6,945 bases of DNA, taken from contig CALFSF010000439.1 in NCBI GenBank assembly GCA_937917025.1, positions 1 through 6,945 of the forward strand, read 5' to 3'. Positions 5,556-6,945 of the stretch are shown piece after piece. Under the pieces are notes generated by a model that searched no databases, was not told the origin of the DNA, and saw only the letters and a program-made list of their open reading frames with translations. The stretch is from an uncultured Paraburkholderia sp. Lineage in GTDB: Bacteria > Pseudomonadota > Gammaproteobacteria > Burkholderiales > Burkholderiaceae. Each line of letters opens with the position of its first letter. Position 1 is the stretch's first letter. Made by a program: the position numbers and the translations under genes.

Positions 5556-6176
5556 GTGACCTATCATGGAATACGCCTGAGTATCCGACGGGTTTCGACA
5601 GGTAGCAGTTCATGCAAAGTTCGATGCACCGGGCTTCTCGTCCCTACGGCCTGGATTGAGGAGGAGTCGACTCCACTTGACCCGGGTCAAGTGGCTAACT
5701 CCGCTTATGAGTTCTCATACCGCGATGCGCCGGGAATAGCGCGGCATGGAGGATTTCGGCCTGGGCGCTGGCCCACGCCAGAAGGGCTAGCGATTCGCGC
5801 ACTGACGACAGATGCGACGGGTCGCGCTGATTACTCGCGCCGCGCCTGGCTATACCCGGCGCCCGCTTGCGCTCGAACATGAGATAGATGCTGGACACGG
5901 TATGACAGCCGACCGGTTCCATGACTGGGACCCGGCGGTAGCGTTGAGCTTGCCCCGATGCAGCGGCCCAGCACATCCCGAGGACCGGGTTTATGCGAAG
6001 CGCATGAGGATAGCGTCCCCGGACGCCGGAAGAAGCGGTAATTGCCCAATCTGAACCCCCGGATTCCGGTGTTCCAGAAGGCAATTTGTCGGTAAAGCCA
6101 TGGAGAAACCCAGAATGCCCACAATACTGAACAACACGCGTAGACTTCGAGCAGCGAGTGCCACGGAGTCGATTAG
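5556..6176. other. Long gene-free region upstream of narG
   Basis: No frame here has a ribosome site, codon bias or protein I recognise, and each of the six frames has either stops or low-quality translation. It contains the palindrome cluster at 5663-5719. Near narG, TTGTCG at 6086-6091 and CAGAAT at 6111-6116 (19-bp spacer) are a weak promoter candidate. No nitrate transporter gene (narK), the usual neighbour upstream of narG, is present in this interval. Decayed coding sequence is possible but I could not identify its origin. Confidence 0.5.
5663..5719. promoter_or_regulatory. Palindrome cluster with a CRP/FNR-family binding site
   Basis: Three palindromes follow each other. Bases 5663-5674 (GGAGTCGACTCC) form a perfect 12-mer. 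Bases 5673-5694 form a perfect 22-bp palindrome sharing two bases with the first. Bases 5706-5719 are TATGAG-TT-CTCATA. The core of the 22-mer, TTGACCCGGGTCAA at 5677-5690, fits TTGAY-N4-RTCAA, the consensus of FNR/FixK-type regulators of the CRP/FNR family. Those proteins control nitrate respiration genes in many proteobacteria. With the site centred at 5683.5, a class II promoter pointing right would start near 5725 and lead towards narG through a leader of about 450 nt. Binding is inferred, not shown. Confidence 0.55.
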
Positions 6177-6945
6177 ATGAGCCACTTTATCGATCGCCTG
6201 AAGTACTTCTCCACATCGAGGCCGACCTTCTCCGAAGGCCACGGGATGACCACCCACGAAGACCGTGGCTGGGAAGACGCCTACCGGCAACGATGGCAAC
6301 ACGACAAGATCGCGCGCTCGACCCACGGCGTCAACTGCACGGGTTCGTGTTCGTGGAAGATCTATGTCAAGAGCGGTATCGTCACCTGGGAAACCCAGCA
6401 GACCGATTACCCGCGCACCCGTCCCGACATGCCGAATCACGAGCCGCGCGGCTGTGCCCGCGGTGCGTCGTATTCCTGGTATCTCTACAGCGCGAATCGC
6501 CTTAAATATCCGCTGATTCGCAGCGCGCTCCTCAGGCAGTGGCGCGAAAAGCGCCTGACGCTCGCTCCGGTGGAAGCATGGCGCGCGATCATGGATGATC
6601 CGCAAGCCCGCGCCTCGTATATGCGTCGCCGCGGACTGGGCGGCTTCGTTCGCTCGACCTGGGACGAAGTCAACGAGATCATCGCGGCCGCGAACATCCA
6701 TACCATCAAGCGACACGGCCCCGACCGGATCGTCGGATTCTCGCCGATCCCCGCGATGTCGATGGTGTCGTATGCGGCGGGCAGCCGCTATCTGTCGCTG
6801 ATCGGCGGCGTCAGCCTGAGCTTTTATGACTGGTACTGCGACCTGCCGCCCGCGTCGCCGCAGACGTGGGGCGAACAGACCGACGTGCCGGAATCGGCCG
6901 ACTGGTACAACTCCACCTTCATCATGGCCTGGGGCTCCAATGTGC
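6177..6945 (+). CDS. narG: Respiratory nitrate reductase alpha subunit, N-terminal part (runs off the window)
   Basis: The first 256 codons are present; the complete subunit in E. coli is about 1250 residues. NarG is the molybdenum-cofactor subunit that reduces nitrate to nitrite on the cytoplasmic face of the membrane, taking electrons from quinol through NarI and NarH. The N-terminus is almost colinear with E. coli NarG, without an export signal. H50, C54, C58 and C93 (THGVNCTGSCSW at 49-60, then RGCARGAS at 91-98) are the ligands of the FS0 [4Fe-4S] cluster, including its unusual His. D222 in FYDWYCDLPP at 216-225 corresponds to the Asp that coordinates molybdenum. SPIPAMSMVSYA at 189-200 is also conserved. 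GGAG at 6165-6168, eight bases before the ATG, supports the start. narH, narJ and narI would be expected downstream. Anaerobic, FNR-type control is likely given the site at 5677-5690. Confidence 0.97.
   Translation, partial: MSHFIDRLKYFSTSRPTFSEGHGMTTHEDRGWEDAYRQRWQHDKIARSTHGVNCTGSCSWKIYVKSGIVTWETQQTDYPRTRPDMPNHEPRGCARGASYSWYLYSANRLKYPLIRSALLRQWREKRLTLAPVEAWRAIMDDPQARASYMRRRGLGGFVRSTWDEVNEIIAAANIHTIKRHGPDRIVGFSPIPAMSMVSYAAGSRYLSLIGGVSLSFYDWYCDLPPASPQTWGEQTDVPESADWYNSTFIMAWGSNV

Noticed and set aside
5695..6124. Minus-strand frames of 97 and 129 residues in the narG upstream region
   Set aside because: They overlap in different registers, lack ribosome sites and recognisable motifs, and neither shows the codon bias of the neighbouring genes. 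Considered as a decayed transposase or regulator but no family pattern could be named.
5991..6716. 241-residue minus-strand frame over the start of narG
   Set aside because: It lies antisense to clearly conserved NarG sequence with cofactor ligands in place, so it is a shadow frame.

Overview
The window looks like chromosome of a Burkholderiales bacterium, most likely Paraburkholderia, Caballeronia or Burkholderia. The basis is high GC with strongly G/C-ending codons, a DUF4148 small secreted protein (a family characteristic of Burkholderia-group genomes), a RidA paralogue of Burkholderia type, and a NarG start very close to the proteobacterial respiratory nitrate reductase. The assignment is by inspection only. 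I see no tRNA, rRNA, CRISPR array, phage gene or intact insertion sequence.

Layout, left to right. (1) 1-108: the last 35 codons of a thiamine-phosphate synthase/TenI-like gene. (2) 285-548: a small exported DUF4148 protein with a promoter-like element before it and a hairpin after it. (3) 549-873: a gene-free leader with nested, partly exclusive inverted repeats, including a perfect 13-bp stem, lying before a RidA-family gene (874-1320). (4) 1299-1907, minus strand: an exported thioredoxin-fold protein with a CIYC active site, whose 3' end overlaps the RidA gene by 22 bp. (5) 1908-2094: an AT-rich divergent promoter region. (6) 2095-3177: a LuxR-type regulator with a long sensory N-terminus. 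(7) 3251-5200, minus strand: a large lipoprotein of unknown function, converging on the LuxR gene. (8) 5201-6176: a stretch almost without genes. It holds one doubtful short reading frame, a 14-bp tandem duplication and a dense cluster of palindromes, one of which contains a perfect CRP/FNR-family half-site pair. (9) 6177 to the window end: the first 256 codons of narG, the catalytic subunit of membrane-bound nitrate reductase.

The genes do not form one pathway. The two clear functional units are the thioredoxin-like/LuxR divergent pair, which share a control region, and narG with its long upstream region, where a CRP/FNR-type site makes oxygen- or NO-responsive control likely. I see no recognisable new defence or mobile system. 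The most noteworthy unexplained signals are the palindrome cluster at 5663-5719 and the nested inverted repeats at 719-814.
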